Assembly: GCF_000831385.1 (NCBI RefSeq)
Contig: NZ_AP014548.1
Coordinates: 1,302,001-1,366,000 of the forward strand
Direction of reading: 5' to 3'
Length of the DNA stretch: 64,000 nucleotides
Source: Nonlabens marinus S1-08
GTDB lineage: Bacteria > Bacteroidota > Bacteroidia > Flavobacteriales > Flavobacteriaceae
The stretch's first letter is position 1, and each line of letters opens with the position of its first letter. Positions 43,241 through 52,428 of the stretch are shown here, piece by piece. Both the position numbers and the translations under genes were made by a program. Below the pieces are notes generated by a model. The model was not told the origin of the DNA and ran no database searches. It saw nothing but the letters and a program-made list of their open reading frames with translations.

Positions 43241-44308
43241 TTAAAGTGTTCCAACATTATTCAAATCTTCAAATGCCTGCTTCAAGCGTGCTTTGAATGA
43301 TTCTTCACCCACACGCAACCATTTGCGTGGGTCGTAGTATTTCTTGTTAGGAATGTCAGCACCCGTTGAATTCCCTATTTGGGTCTTCATAAAATCGTCG
43401 TTGCTGTCCATATATTTTTTAACGCCATCAGCAAATGCCCATTGTAAATCAGTATCAATATTCATTTTTACAACACCGTAACCTATAGCCTCACGTATTT
43501 CTTCTAATGTTGAGCCAGATCCACCATGAAATACAAAGTCAATATGGTTGTGCTCTACACCATATTTTTTAGTCACATACTCTTGTGAATTCTTCAAAAT
43601 CTTTGGAGTCAACTTTACATTTCCTGGTTTGTACACTCCATGAACGTTTCCAAAAGCAGCTGCAATGGTAAATTGATCACTTACTTTTTTGAGTTCTTCA
43701 TAAGCATAAGCAACTTCTTCTGGTTGTGTGTATAATTTTGATTCGTCTACATCACTATTATCTACACCATCTTCTTCACCGCCTGTAATTCCAAGTTCAA
43801 TTTCTAGGGTCATGTCCATTTTTGACATGCGCTCTAGATATCTTTTACAAATCTCAATGTTCTCTTCTAATGGCTCTTCACTCAAGTCAATCATGTGCGA
43901 GGAGTAGAGGCTTTTTCCGCTTTCGCGAAAGCGTGCTTCACTAGCACCTAATAAACCATCGATCCAGGGCAGTAATGGCTTAGCACAGTGATCTGTATGA
44001 AGAATAACTGTTGCGCCATAAGCCTCAGCGAGTCGGTGGATATGCTCTGCACCAGCGATACCGCCTAAAATAGCCGCCCGTTGATTCTCGTTGCTCAAGC
44101 CTTTACCTGCGTTAAATATAGATCCACCGTTAGAGTACTGAATAATGACTGGCGAATTAAGTTCTGCCGCTGTTTCCATCACCGCATTGACTGAACTGGA
44201 ACCTATTACATTTACCGCTGGTAACGCATAGCCGTTAGTCTTAGCATGGTTGAATATTTCTTGAACATGTTTGCCTGTAGCAACTCCTGGTTTGATATGG
44301 TGACTCAT
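43241..44308 (-). CDS. fbaA: Class II fructose-bisphosphate aldolase
   Basis: 355 residues from ATG at 44308. Class IIA features: ILHTDHCAKPLLPWIDGLL (zinc His), EIELGITGGEEDGVDNS, GNVHGVYKPGN, FHGGSGS and KMNIDTDLQWA. Role: cleavage of fructose-1,6-bisphosphate in glycolysis and its reverse in gluconeogenesis. A dispersed palindrome encodes ARFRESG (about residues 130-136). From memory of the E. coli sequence the segment is the same length there (KHFAATG), so this copy does not lengthen the enzyme. Confidence 0.96.
   Translation of the reverse strand: MSHHIKPGVATGKHVQEIFNHAKTNGYALPAVNVIGSSSVNAVMETAAELNSPVIIQYSNGGSIFNAGKGLSNENQRAAILGGIAGAEHIHRLAEAYGATVILHTDHCAKPLLPWIDGLLGASEARFRESGKSLYSSHMIDLSEEPLEENIEICKRYLERMSKMDMTLEIELGITGGEEDGVDNSDVDESKLYTQPEEVAYAYEELKKVSDQFTIAAAFGNVHGVYKPGNVKLTPKILKNSQEYVTKKYGVEHNHIDFVFHGGSGSTLEEIREAIGYGVVKMNIDTDLQWAFADGVKKYMDSNDDFMKTQIGNSTGADIPNKKYYDPRKWLRVGEESFKARLKQAFEDLNNVGTL
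43918..43933. repeat. Dispersed palindrome, copy 13 (inside fbaA)
   Basis: Perfect core, read as RFRES in a surface segment of the aldolase, between the zinc-site His region and SSHMIDLSEE. Confidence 0.9.
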
Positions 44309-44367
44309 TTGTTTCAGATCTTGACTAACAAAAGTAAGCAAAATCTAAGAGGTGTAAATCTCATTTC

Positions 44368-46917
44368 CTAGAAAGGATAATTGATCCCCACGTTAAAAAC
44401 TGATTGAGAGAAATTATATTGAGTGAACCAGCGTTTGCTCTTTTCCAGTGCTGGATTGTAGGTCTTGAAACCTATATCAAAACGCAAGACAAAAAAACCA
44501 AAATCATAACGTATTCCAAAGCCAGTTCCAACAGCTAAATTCTCTAAATCTTGAAGCTCATTAAACACTGCTCTAGGGTCTTCCTCGCTGTCTAAGGCAT
44601 TCCAAATATTACCAATATCCGCAAACAATGCCCCTTTGAAGGCACCTATTACTGGGAATCGATACTCTGCGTTGAAAGCTAACTTCATATTAGCTATATT
44701 AAAATCGTTAAGTCCACCAGTGCTTCCGGGACCTAATTCATATGCTTGCCACGCTCTATTATCATTAGGACCACCGGCAAAGAAGGATCGTATAAATGGA
44801 ATATTGTCTGAGTTGCCATAGGGAATAGCGATACCACCGGAAGCTTTCAAGGCAAGCACGTGTGTATTATCGTACTGCCAGTGTTTGATGTATTCAATTT
44901 CTGGTTTTACATATTGGGAAAACTCTACTCCGAATACCCTACGGTTTCCATTTGCATTCTGGGATGTATTTACTAAGCTAGATATTCCAGAGACTAGATT
45001 ACCAGCACTTTCTAATCGTATGCTGAATCGTGAAAAATCTTCATCATAAATACCTTGGCGGTTGTTTCTTACCCAATTGTAACTACTGGCGATAATTAGG
45101 TTATCCTGTACTAGTCGATCTCTACGTTCCCTAATGTTACGGATGCTTTCTAACTGGTCAGCGTTGGCATTTAACCTGCCAGCAGTGGCGTCAGTGATAA
45201 AATTATTAGTCCCGTTAGGCACGGTAAGATTGCTGTTTTGATCTACATATATAGGATCATTTAAATTCAAATCTGCCGCTATATCATTCAAACTGGTGTA
45301 ACTGCTGCGGTAAACATTGAAAAAATCTTGGGGGTCTAGATTGCGCACATACTGTGCATTGATCAAATCAAGCCTGGTGTTTTTAATAGCGGTTTGTTGC
45401 CATCGATAGCTCAGCGCGCCATTGACGCTTTGACGATCGAGCCCAATATTCGTTTGACTCACAAAACCCAAGGACATATTAGTAGCAGGAGACATATATT
45501 TAGGAATGATTGCATCTGTCTTTAAGGGGAAGAACAGCCTAGGAAAAATCAAACTAGCGTCCGCTCCTAATTCTTGTAGATCGAAAAAGCGAGAGTCTCC
45601 AGTAGCATTGTTAGAACTTGCTCCTATATTTCCTCTAAAAGTCAAACTAAATAGTTCGCTACCATGGAAGATATTGCGAACTAGGAAGGAAGTATTCAAT
45701 CCTATCCCAAAACTTTGAATATTACTGTGTGAGGCCTCAGTTCCAAAAACCAAATTGTATTTTTTCTTTGAGGTCAATAGCACGTTTGCTATCAAATTAG
45801 TACCTGTTGAGTCTGCTGGATCTTCTGTATAGGTGATGCTAGGGTATAAGAAGCTGTTGAGTTCCGTAATGCGTTTATAGGTGCGATCGCGATCTAAATC
45901 TCGATAAACAAATCCAGGCTCAAAAAATACCGCATCTGTCAATACCTTCTCATTATACCGGGACTTTTGAGAACGAATGATGTTATAATTTTTAAAAACG
46001 GTAGTATCTGCCTTTACAACAGTGCCATCTGTTTGAAAGTCTGGAATGATATTGACTTCGCTAATTTTATGCAGCTTGAAGGGCTCCCGTATAGAGGAAT
46101 CTGCCACTTGAATTTCTCTATCTCTAATGATGAGTGTCAAGTTGGCTTTATGGTCTGTGTTTACCGTATCGCCCTCAAACTTAATGAACTCTTTTTCCAT
46201 ATGAATCACACCACTGTTGCGGAAGAGTTTGTACAGTCGGTCTCTTTCAAGGTTGATGTCCCTGGTGTAATACTGTTCACCACTTTGTAATAAGCTATTG
46301 TCTTTTGTCGCTGTGTAGAGCGAGTCGATCACAGGCGTGCTGATTCTTGTATTGATGCTATCAACAACATAGGGCTGGTGCCTGTTTACGTAATACTGAA
46401 CTCTGGCTCTTTTAGGGCGTTTAGCATCCACAATTTCTTCATCTACCTCTGTGTTGAACCAGCCTTGATTCCAGTACCATTGACGCAGGCGTTCTGATGA
46501 TTTTTTGGCTAGGTCTTCATTGACTAAAACTGGAGCCTCACCAGTTCTTTTAAGCCATTGATTGAAAGCTACCAGACCTTCCCCTAACTCTATGGTTTGT
46601 TTTTCAGACAAAATCGCATTCCTCCTTTTTAAGGCCTTTGGATTTTCTTGCATCCATTTCAAATAGATAGAATCTCGATGTGGTCTTGCAAGATTGTAAA
46701 CATGTAATCGAAGTGGGTATGTGAGTAGTTTTTGATTTGGTTTTTGAATAGGCAGGTTATAAACGCGATCGCTAACGACATTCAGACTGTCGACAATGAT
46801 TTCGTTTTCTATCAAAAGCTTTTGTCCGTCTGGTACTCGCTTGATGGTGCTACAAGACATGGAAATTATAACCAGCGTTATAAATAAACCTATTTTTGCG
46901 TGAAGTTTTCGTTCCAT
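44368..46917 (-). CDS. tamL: TamL-type BamA-family outer-membrane lipoprotein
   Basis: 849 residues. The signal peptide ends with a lipobox (ISMSC, about residue 22). A periplasmic POTRA-type region (about 25-400, with RDLDRDRTYKRITELNSFLYP) is followed by a C-terminal beta-barrel of the surface-antigen/Omp85 class, ending FNVGINYPF. Known: TamL is the lipidated TamA counterpart in Bacteroidota and is involved in outer-membrane assembly. Its start is 26 bp from the divergent methyltransferase gene, with interleaved promoters. Confidence 0.85.
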   Translation of the reverse strand: MERKLHAKIGLFITLVIISMSCSTIKRVPDGQKLLIENEIIVDSLNVVSDRVYNLPIQKPNQKLLTYPLRLHVYNLARPHRDSIYLKWMQENPKALKRRNAILSEKQTIELGEGLVAFNQWLKRTGEAPVLVNEDLAKKSSERLRQWYWNQGWFNTEVDEEIVDAKRPKRARVQYYVNRHQPYVVDSINTRISTPVIDSLYTATKDNSLLQSGEQYYTRDINLERDRLYKLFRNSGVIHMEKEFIKFEGDTVNTDHKANLTLIIRDREIQVADSSIREPFKLHKISEVNIIPDFQTDGTVVKADTTVFKNYNIIRSQKSRYNEKVLTDAVFFEPGFVYRDLDRDRTYKRITELNSFLYPSITYTEDPADSTGTNLIANVLLTSKKKYNLVFGTEASHSNIQSFGIGLNTSFLVRNIFHGSELFSLTFRGNIGASSNNATGDSRFFDLQELGADASLIFPRLFFPLKTDAIIPKYMSPATNMSLGFVSQTNIGLDRQSVNGALSYRWQQTAIKNTRLDLINAQYVRNLDPQDFFNVYRSSYTSLNDIAADLNLNDPIYVDQNSNLTVPNGTNNFITDATAGRLNANADQLESIRNIRERRDRLVQDNLIIASSYNWVRNNRQGIYDEDFSRFSIRLESAGNLVSGISSLVNTSQNANGNRRVFGVEFSQYVKPEIEYIKHWQYDNTHVLALKASGGIAIPYGNSDNIPFIRSFFAGGPNDNRAWQAYELGPGSTGGLNDFNIANMKLAFNAEYRFPVIGAFKGALFADIGNIWNALDSEEDPRAVFNELQDLENLAVGTGFGIRYDFGFFVLRFDIGFKTYNPALEKSKRWFTQYNFSQSVFNVGINYPF
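46891..46898 (+). promoter_or_regulatory. -7 box of the TrmH-like gene, inside tamL
   Basis: TATTTTTG, exact match to TAnnTTTG, on the plus strand within the first codons of tamL. No clear -33 box is seen. Confidence 0.45.
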
Positions 46918-46928
46918 ACGTAGAGGCT

Positions 46929-46936
46929 CAAAAATA
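46929..46936 (-). promoter_or_regulatory. -7 box of tamL
   Basis: TATTTTTG on the minus strand, with TTTG at 46958-46961 as -33 box (21-bp spacing). The predicted leader before ATG 46917 is very short. Confidence 0.55.
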
Positions 46937-46943
46937 CGATTAT

Positions 46944-47675
46944 ATGATCACCAAAAACAAAATAAAATTAATCAAAAGCCTTGCTAGAAAGAAGAATAGG
47001 CAACAGTCTCATCTATTTGTGGTGGAGGGATATAAGTCTATAAGAGAACTCAAAAATGCGGGTCTTGGTATACAGGAAATCTATGTCACTCAAGATGCGA
47101 AGGAACTAGATGACCTTGAAGTCATTCACATTTCAAATAAGGAAATGCAAACGATTTCAAACCAGACGACAGCGCCTGGCTATCTTGCCGTTGTCGAGAC
47201 TGTGACCACGAGCGAGCTGCCTGTTGAAGGACTGGTTATAGCGCTAGATGGTATTCAGGATCCTGGTAATTTAGGAACAATTATAAGGCTGGCAGACTGG
47301 TTTAATGTGAAGCATCTCATTTGTAACCATGGCACAGTAGATCTTTACAATCCTAAATGCGTACAAGCCACTATGGGCTCCATAGCAAGAGTGCAAGTGC
47401 ATTATATGGATTTGAAAGAATTTTTTAGTAGAACAAAATTGCCGGTACTGGTTACTGAAATGGAAGCTCCTAGTTTGTACGATGCCCAACTTCCTAAAAA
47501 TGGAATTTTACTACTAGGTAATGAGTCTAATGGAGTATCTGCAGAATTGTTGAAATCAGGTAGTAGGATTTCCATACCCAGTTATGGAGAGGAGCAGGAA
47601 GCAACTGAAAGTTTAAACGTAGCAACAGCCACGGCGATCATTCTTGCAGAATGGCGACGGTCTATTGGAAAGTAA
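46944..47675 (+). CDS. TrmH/SpoU-family RNA 2'-O-methyltransferase
   Basis: 243 residues from ATG at 46944; the frame opens 16 codons earlier but inside tamL. The N-terminal substrate-binding part holds SLARKKNRQQSHLFVVEGYK; SPOUT motifs are LDGIQDPGNLGTIIRLADWF, LLLGNESNGVSAELL and IPSYGEEQEATESLNVATA. Role: knotted-fold methylation of rRNA or tRNA ribose using SAM. The 3' end overlaps the convergent porT gene by 14 bp. Confidence 0.92.
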   Translation: MITKNKIKLIKSLARKKNRQQSHLFVVEGYKSIRELKNAGLGIQEIYVTQDAKELDDLEVIHISNKEMQTISNQTTAPGYLAVVETVTTSELPVEGLVIALDGIQDPGNLGTIIRLADWFNVKHLICNHGTVDLYNPKCVQATMGSIARVQVHYMDLKEFFSRTKLPVLVTEMEAPSLYDAQLPKNGILLLGNESNGVSAELLKSGSRISIPSYGEEQEATESLNVATATAIILAEWRRSIGK

Positions 47676-48363
47676 AGTTGAGAAAAACCCCTCTAGACAG
47701 CATGCTATCCACATTACCAGTGTAAGGGCTGTCTGGGTCAGCATCTCTGACTAGTTCATCATTGATGGCAAAAACGCCTCGTATCGATGGAGTGAACTTA
47801 AAATAAAATAAGTAAATATCAACACCTACACCCAACTCATAATTAAATACACCAGTTTTTTGACGAAATTGTCCAGCGCTATTGTCGTCAGGATTGTCTT
47901 CATTGCTGGATAAGTTGTAGGAGTAGCTCGCACCGCCTATTACAAATGGTTTCCAGTTGTTCAGACGTTTTGTAGATACCTTAAGCAGCAACGGCAGTTG
48001 GATATTTGTCCCACTCACCTCACGTACTCGTTCATTTTCTTCAGTGAAAGATGGGTCGGTAAAAAAGAGGTCTCGTCTTGAAAAAGCTACGCCTGGTTCA
48101 AATCTCAAATTGAGATATTCGTTAAGTCGCAGGTCACTAACAACTCCCACGTTGAAACCAACAGACCTTTGAGTAGCGATCTCATCTGGTGTCAAATCGT
48201 TGTAATCAAACTTATAATCATAGACATTCAACCCCATGTAGAAACCAAAGGTCAATAGTTGCTTGTCAAAATTCTCTCGGTTTAAAATCCGCTCCTTAGT
48301 AAATAACTGGGCATTACATAGTTGACCTACTAAAAGAACTGTAAGAAACAAGAAAATACGCAA
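47662..48363 (-). CDS. porT: PorT-family type IX secretion outer-membrane protein
   Basis: 233 residues if it starts at TTG 48363 (MRIFLFLTVLLVGQLCNAQ), which gives a clean signal peptide and avoids overlap with ubiE. An ATG at 48405 would add 14 residues and overlap ubiE by 35 bp. The mature protein is a small beta-barrel with FTKERILNRENFDKQLL and repeated FGFYMGLN-type strands. Known: PorT/SprT is needed for type IX secretion and gliding in Bacteroidota and is commonly near ubiE. Together with the Plug protein at 59461 it implies T9SS here. Confidence 0.85.
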   Translation of the reverse strand: MRIFLFLTVLLVGQLCNAQLFTKERILNRENFDKQLLTFGFYMGLNVYDYKFDYNDLTPDEIATQRSVGFNVGVVSDLRLNEYLNLRFEPGVAFSRRDLFFTDPSFTEENERVREVSGTNIQLPLLLKVSTKRLNNWKPFVIGGASYSYNLSSNEDNPDDNSAGQFRQKTGVFNYELGVGVDIYLFYFKFTPSIRGVFAINDELVRDADPDSPYTGNVDSMLSRGVFLNFTFQ

Positions 48364-48370
48364 GGCAGGA

Positions 48371-49102
48371 TTATTTAATGGCTCTGTAGATCGTGGATGC
48401 TCCATGAAATTGTAGGTAGTTTTCTATGTCTTTAAACCCTACTTTTATCAAAATATTGTTGAAACGCTCGCCATAAGGGAATTTTGAAGCACTTTCTGAA
48501 AGATAGCTGTACGCTGACCTGTCCTTAGAAAATAATTTACCTAAAGTGGGCACCACAAGATTGCTGTACACATAATAACCTTGCTTAAAAGGGAACTTTT
48601 GTGGTACACTGGTTTCTAAAACTACAAGAATACCACCAGGTTTGAGAACGCGCAGGATTTCAGAAAGTCCTTTTTCTAGGTCTTCAAAATTACGTACACC
48701 ATAAGAAACGGTGATGGCGTCAAAAGTATCATTGTCAAACTGTAAATTTTCAGAATCACCCAAGACCATCTCGATACGCTTGTTCAATTCCTCTTGTTTC
48801 ACTTTAATTTTGCCTACTTCCAACATACCGCTAGAAATATCTAGACCCACAAGTCTGGAAGCCTTGGTTTTATGAGCCATTTTAATGACCAGGTCTCCAG
48901 TTCCAGTAGCGATGTCCATGATGGAATCTGGATTTGTAGCGGCTACCATTTCTACCACGTTATCCCGCCATTTTTGATCAAGCCCTAGTGATATCATGCG
49001 GTTTAAACCGTCATATTCACCACTAATGGTATCAAACATTTGCGTGACCTGCTGTTTTTTACCAGCAGCATTTTTTTGGTTCGGTTTAACTTGTTCAGAC
49101 AC
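48371..49102 (-). CDS. ubiE: Demethylmenaquinone methyltransferase (UbiE/MenG)
   Basis: 243 residues from GTG at 49102 (MSEQVKPNQKN), the usual family length. The frame is open up to ATG 49186, but that start would place the dispersed palindrome (FAFAKAKY) and a low-conservation stretch before the enzyme. SAM-binding motifs: DIATGTGDLVIKMAH, GLDISSGML, YGVRNFEDLEKGLSEI and LRVLKPGGILVVLE. Role: last methylation step of menaquinone synthesis; in bacteria with ubiquinone it also serves that pathway. It lies upstream of porT. Confidence 0.93.
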   Translation of the reverse strand: MSEQVKPNQKNAAGKKQQVTQMFDTISGEYDGLNRMISLGLDQKWRDNVVEMVAATNPDSIMDIATGTGDLVIKMAHKTKASRLVGLDISSGMLEVGKIKVKQEELNKRIEMVLGDSENLQFDNDTFDAITVSYGVRNFEDLEKGLSEILRVLKPGGILVVLETSVPQKFPFKQGYYVYSNLVVPTLGKLFSKDRSAYSYLSESASKFPYGERFNNILIKVGFKDIENYLQFHGASTIYRAIK

Positions 49103-49156
49103 AGTTGTAGATTCTAGCTGTAAAGATACAATGGAGCGGCGGTCTTTGGGGTATTT

Positions 49157-49172
49157 CGCTTTCGCGAAAGCG
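49157..49172. repeat. Dispersed palindrome, copy 14
   Basis: Perfect core in the ubiE leader (or its N-terminus if ATG 49186 is used), between ubiE and the divergent trkA. Confidence 0.9.
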
Positions 49173-49232
49173 AAATTATCCATCAACTCCGCTTTAAATC
49201 AGAAAGGGCGTCAGAAATTATTGATGTATTGG

Positions 49233-49240
49233 TATATTTG
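49233..49240 (+). promoter_or_regulatory. -7 box of trkA
   Basis: TATATTTG, exact match to TAnnTTTG, 19 bp upstream of the ATG at 49260. No clear -33 element. Confidence 0.45.
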
Positions 49241-49259
49241 AGGTCTACAATCGATTTTT

Positions 49260-50609
49260 ATGAAAATCATCATCGCGGGAGCTGGCGAGGTGGGATTTCA
49301 CCTAGCCAAACTGCTCTCCTACGAGTCCCAGGACATCACCCTGATTGATCCAGAAAAGGAACACCTGATCTATGCAGACACCCATCTAGATATCAGAACG
49401 ATGCGAGGGGATGCCACCTCTATAAAAGTGTTGAAAAACAGTAACGTATCGCAGGCGGACTTATTAATTTCTGTAACCAGTAGTGAAACAACTAACATTA
49501 CTGTTTGTGTGCTGGCGAAACAACTGGGAGCTAAACGAACGATTGCTCGTATTTCCAATACAGAATTTTTAGATGATCAGGAGGAAATAGGTTTTAAAGG
49601 ATTTGGTATTGATGAGTTGATATCGCCAGAGTCTCTAGCCAGTAAAGAGATCGAGCTACTGCTCAATCAAAGTGCCTTCAATGATAGTTATGAATTTGAA
49701 CAAGGAGCACTCACCATGGTGGGGGTAAACTTGACCCGTACGGCGCAGTTTGTGGGTAAAACTGTTCAACAAGCGGGCGAGATATTTCCTGAGGTTCACT
49801 TTATGCCTATCGCGATACAGCGTTTTGGTACTCAATATACCTTAATTCCACGTGGAGACACCCAGTTTAAGGAAGGCGACCAAGTGTACTTCATAACTAC
49901 TACCGGTGGAGTGGATGAATTGTATAAACTGACTGGTAAAACCAGACGAGCGATGAGAAACGTCATGATCTTAGGCGGTAGTGCTATAGGCGAGCAAAGT
50001 GCTAGACAATTAACTAAATCTGGGATCAATGTAAAATTAGTAGAATTAGATCCAGATAAAGCTTTTGACCTTGCGGAGCGACTCCCAGAAACCCTAGTCA
50101 TAAGCGGTGATGGTAGAAATGTGGAATTATTGCAAGAGGAAAGTATTCATGAAATGGACGCCTTTATCGCGGTAACAGGAAATAGTGAGACTAATATCAT
50201 TTCTTGCTTAATGGCAAAAAGTAAAAGCGTCGGAAAGACAATATCCCTGGTAGAAAACATGGATTACTTCCAGCTTTCTCACAGTATAGGTATTGACACC
50301 TTGATCAATAAAAAACTGTTAGCTGCTAACAATATATTTAGATACATACGTAAGGGTGAGGTAGTTGCAATGACCAAGCTCAACAATATGAATGCAGAGC
50401 TTTTAGAATTTATAGTCAAGCCACAAAGCGATGTGTGCAACAAGCGCATCATGAATATCAAAGTTCCTCGTAGTGCAATTATAGGCGGCGTGATAAGAGA
50501 AGGAAAAGGTAACATTGTTTTAGGTGATTTCACCATCAAAGAAGGCGACAGAGTAGTGGTGTGCTGTTTGCCAAGATCCATTTCTAAAGTGGAAAAATTA
50601 TTCCAATAA
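49260..50609 (+). CDS. trkA: TrkA potassium-uptake regulatory subunit
   Basis: 449 residues with two RCK-type halves. Each starts with a Rossmann nucleotide site: IIAGAGEVGFHLAKLL (about 3-18) and VMILGGSAIGEQSARQL (about 237-253), each followed by a C-terminal ligand-binding domain (for example FVGKTVQQAGEIFPEV). Role: cytosolic NAD/ATP-sensing subunit gating TrkH. The stop codon overlaps the trkH start by one base (TAATG). Confidence 0.95.
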   Translation: MKIIIAGAGEVGFHLAKLLSYESQDITLIDPEKEHLIYADTHLDIRTMRGDATSIKVLKNSNVSQADLLISVTSSETTNITVCVLAKQLGAKRTIARISNTEFLDDQEEIGFKGFGIDELISPESLASKEIELLLNQSAFNDSYEFEQGALTMVGVNLTRTAQFVGKTVQQAGEIFPEVHFMPIAIQRFGTQYTLIPRGDTQFKEGDQVYFITTTGGVDELYKLTGKTRRAMRNVMILGGSAIGEQSARQLTKSGINVKLVELDPDKAFDLAERLPETLVISGDGRNVELLQEESIHEMDAFIAVTGNSETNIISCLMAKSKSVGKTISLVENMDYFQLSHSIGIDTLINKKLLAANNIFRYIRKGEVVAMTKLNNMNAELLEFIVKPQSDVCNKRIMNIKVPRSAIIGGVIREGKGNIVLGDFTIKEGDRVVVCCLPRSISKVEKLFQ

Positions 50610-52105
50610 TGCCTAGACTTAATTATAGGATTATCATGTACATTATGGGGCTGCTGTTGGTTTTCAACGGTGGTTTTATGTCCATAAGTGCTCTGGTAAG
50701 CGCTATCTATAGAGAAGATGAGGCTAGTGATTTGCTGGGCGCTAGTCTTGTAGCAATTGGGTTAGGTGCCGTATTAATGATACTTACAAGAGATCATGTT
50801 AAGGAACTGGCTAAAAAAGAAGGGTACTTAATTGTCACCTTGGGCTGGTTGATTATGGCCTTTGCGGGTACCATGCCGTATCTTTTTACGGGAGCCATTA
50901 CTAATTATACAGATGCTTTTTTTGAAACCATGAGTGGCTTTACAACCACAGGCGCTAGCATCATGAACGACATTGAAATTATGCCCAAAGGTGTTCTGTT
51001 CTGGCGCAGTATGACACACTGGATAGGTGGAATGGGGATTATTGTCTTAGCTGTAGCTATTTTACCTTTATTGGGAATTGGGGGCATGCAGTTATTTGCC
51101 GCAGAAGCTCCAGGTCCCAGTGCTGACAAACTCCACCCTAGAATAACAGACACTGCTAAGAGATTATGGCTTATTTATGTAGGCTTTACAGGTGTGCAAA
51201 CGATACTTTTAAAAGTCGCAGGAATGGGCTGGTTTGACGCTGTAAATCATGCCATGAGCACCTTGTCTACAGGTGGTTTTTCCACCAAAAACGCGAGTAT
51301 CGCCTACTGGAACGACAATCCATACATTCAATGGATTATTGTCTTTTTCATGTTTGTTGCCGGGATGAATTTTGTCTTGAGTTATTTCGGTTTTAAAGGG
51401 CAGTTCCGGAAGATATTTATGGATACGGAATTCAAGTGGTACACTAGCTTTGTAGTAGGTTTTTCTATTATTGGTGCCATACTTATATACCTGCAAGCAG
51501 ACGTATCTGTTTCTAGTATTCCTCACCCAATGGTATGGGGAGAGGCTGAAAGCGCGGTGCGTCATTCTTTTTTTCAGGTCCTTGCAGTGATTACCACCAC
51601 AGGATTTGTATCTGCTGACTATACCATGTGGACTCCTTTTTTAACGATTATGTTTTTTGGTTTGTTCTTTTTAGGGGGTAGTGCAGGATCGACCTCTGGA
51701 GGTATCAAAGTGATGCGGCATATCATATTGATACGTAACGGTATTTTGGAATTTAAACGAACCTTGCACCCTAATGCTATATTGCCTGTGCGCTATAATA
51801 GCCGAGCATTACCCAATGGGATTGTATTTAATATCCTAGGGTTTTTCATCCTTTACATGCTCGCCTTTATTATAGGTTCTGTAGGTCTTGCTGCATTAGG
51901 ATTGGATTTTGATACCGCTATTGGTGGAGCCTTGAGTAGTCTTGGGAATGTAGGACCAGCCTTTGGTGATTTGTCTCCGGTCAATAATTTCGCTGGATTG
52001 CCAGATTTAGGTAAGTGGTGGTGCGCCTTTCTAATGCTGATAGGCAGACTAGAATTGTTTACAGTCTTAATCTTGCTAACTCCATTCTTTTGGAGAAATA
52101 GATAG
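50609..52105 (+). CDS. trkH: TrkH potassium channel-like transporter
   Basis: 498 residues, 10-12 membrane segments arranged as four P-loop units. Selectivity-filter-like stretches include TMSGFTTTGAS (about 109-119), NHAMSTLSTGGFST (about 212-225), ITTTGFVSADY (about 329-339) and LGNVGPAFGD (about 442-451). Role: K+ uptake with TrkA. It overlaps the trkA stop by one base, so the subunits are co-translated. Confidence 0.95.
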   Translation: MPRLNYRIIMYIMGLLLVFNGGFMSISALVSAIYREDEASDLLGASLVAIGLGAVLMILTRDHVKELAKKEGYLIVTLGWLIMAFAGTMPYLFTGAITNYTDAFFETMSGFTTTGASIMNDIEIMPKGVLFWRSMTHWIGGMGIIVLAVAILPLLGIGGMQLFAAEAPGPSADKLHPRITDTAKRLWLIYVGFTGVQTILLKVAGMGWFDAVNHAMSTLSTGGFSTKNASIAYWNDNPYIQWIIVFFMFVAGMNFVLSYFGFKGQFRKIFMDTEFKWYTSFVVGFSIIGAILIYLQADVSVSSIPHPMVWGEAESAVRHSFFQVLAVITTTGFVSADYTMWTPFLTIMFFGLFFLGGSAGSTSGGIKVMRHIILIRNGILEFKRTLHPNAILPVRYNSRALPNGIVFNILGFFILYMLAFIIGSVGLAALGLDFDTAIGGALSSLGNVGPAFGDLSPVNNFAGLPDLGKWWCAFLMLIGRLELFTVLILLTPFFWRNR

Positions 52106-52341
52106 TAAAGGAAAATCAAAATCAACGCTGTCGATATTTTTTTGATTTTAATATCATCAAACACCCATCTCTTATCTTCCCTGAAGGAAAGACGGTACAT
52201 CAGCGAGTTCTTCATATAAAGGCTAGCTTTTCAAAATCAATGTTCAAATGATCCTATATCTTGTTTCCCTTGAGGCGTTGTATTGAGCGCAGTCGAAATA
52301 AAAATGCAAAAGGCAATGGGTGTTAGGGCATGAATAGAACT

Positions 52342-52384
52342 TAAAAAAAAACCACCTACCATTACAAGAGAATGATAGGTGGTT
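52342..52384 (-). terminator. Terminator of the aminotransferase gene
   Basis: On the minus strand AACCACCTATCATT / AATGGTAGGTGGTT with a short loop and a following run of T. Confidence 0.85.
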
Positions 52385-52402
52385 TCAAGTTGTTGTGAAT
52401 TC

Positions 52403-52418
52403 CGCTTTCGCGAAAGCG
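52403..52418. repeat. Dispersed palindrome, copy 15
   Basis: Perfect core between the stop of the aminotransferase gene and its terminator. Confidence 0.9.
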
Positions 52419-52428
52419 AAATCAACTA

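Larger units (their letters stand above)
52106..52428. other. Gene-free interval between trkH and the aminotransferase
   Basis: No ORF is supported. The interval has an AT-rich inverted repeat just after trkH (52112-52149, AAAATCAAAA / TTTTGATTTT) without a T-run, the sequence TTGAGCGCAGTCGAAA at 52283-52298, which looks like a second dispersed repeat, then the terminator and palindrome copy listed separately. Confidence 0.6.

Noticed and set aside
52112..52149. Intrinsic terminator of trkH
   Set aside because: The stem is AT-only and no T-run follows it, so it was left as a weak inverted repeat.
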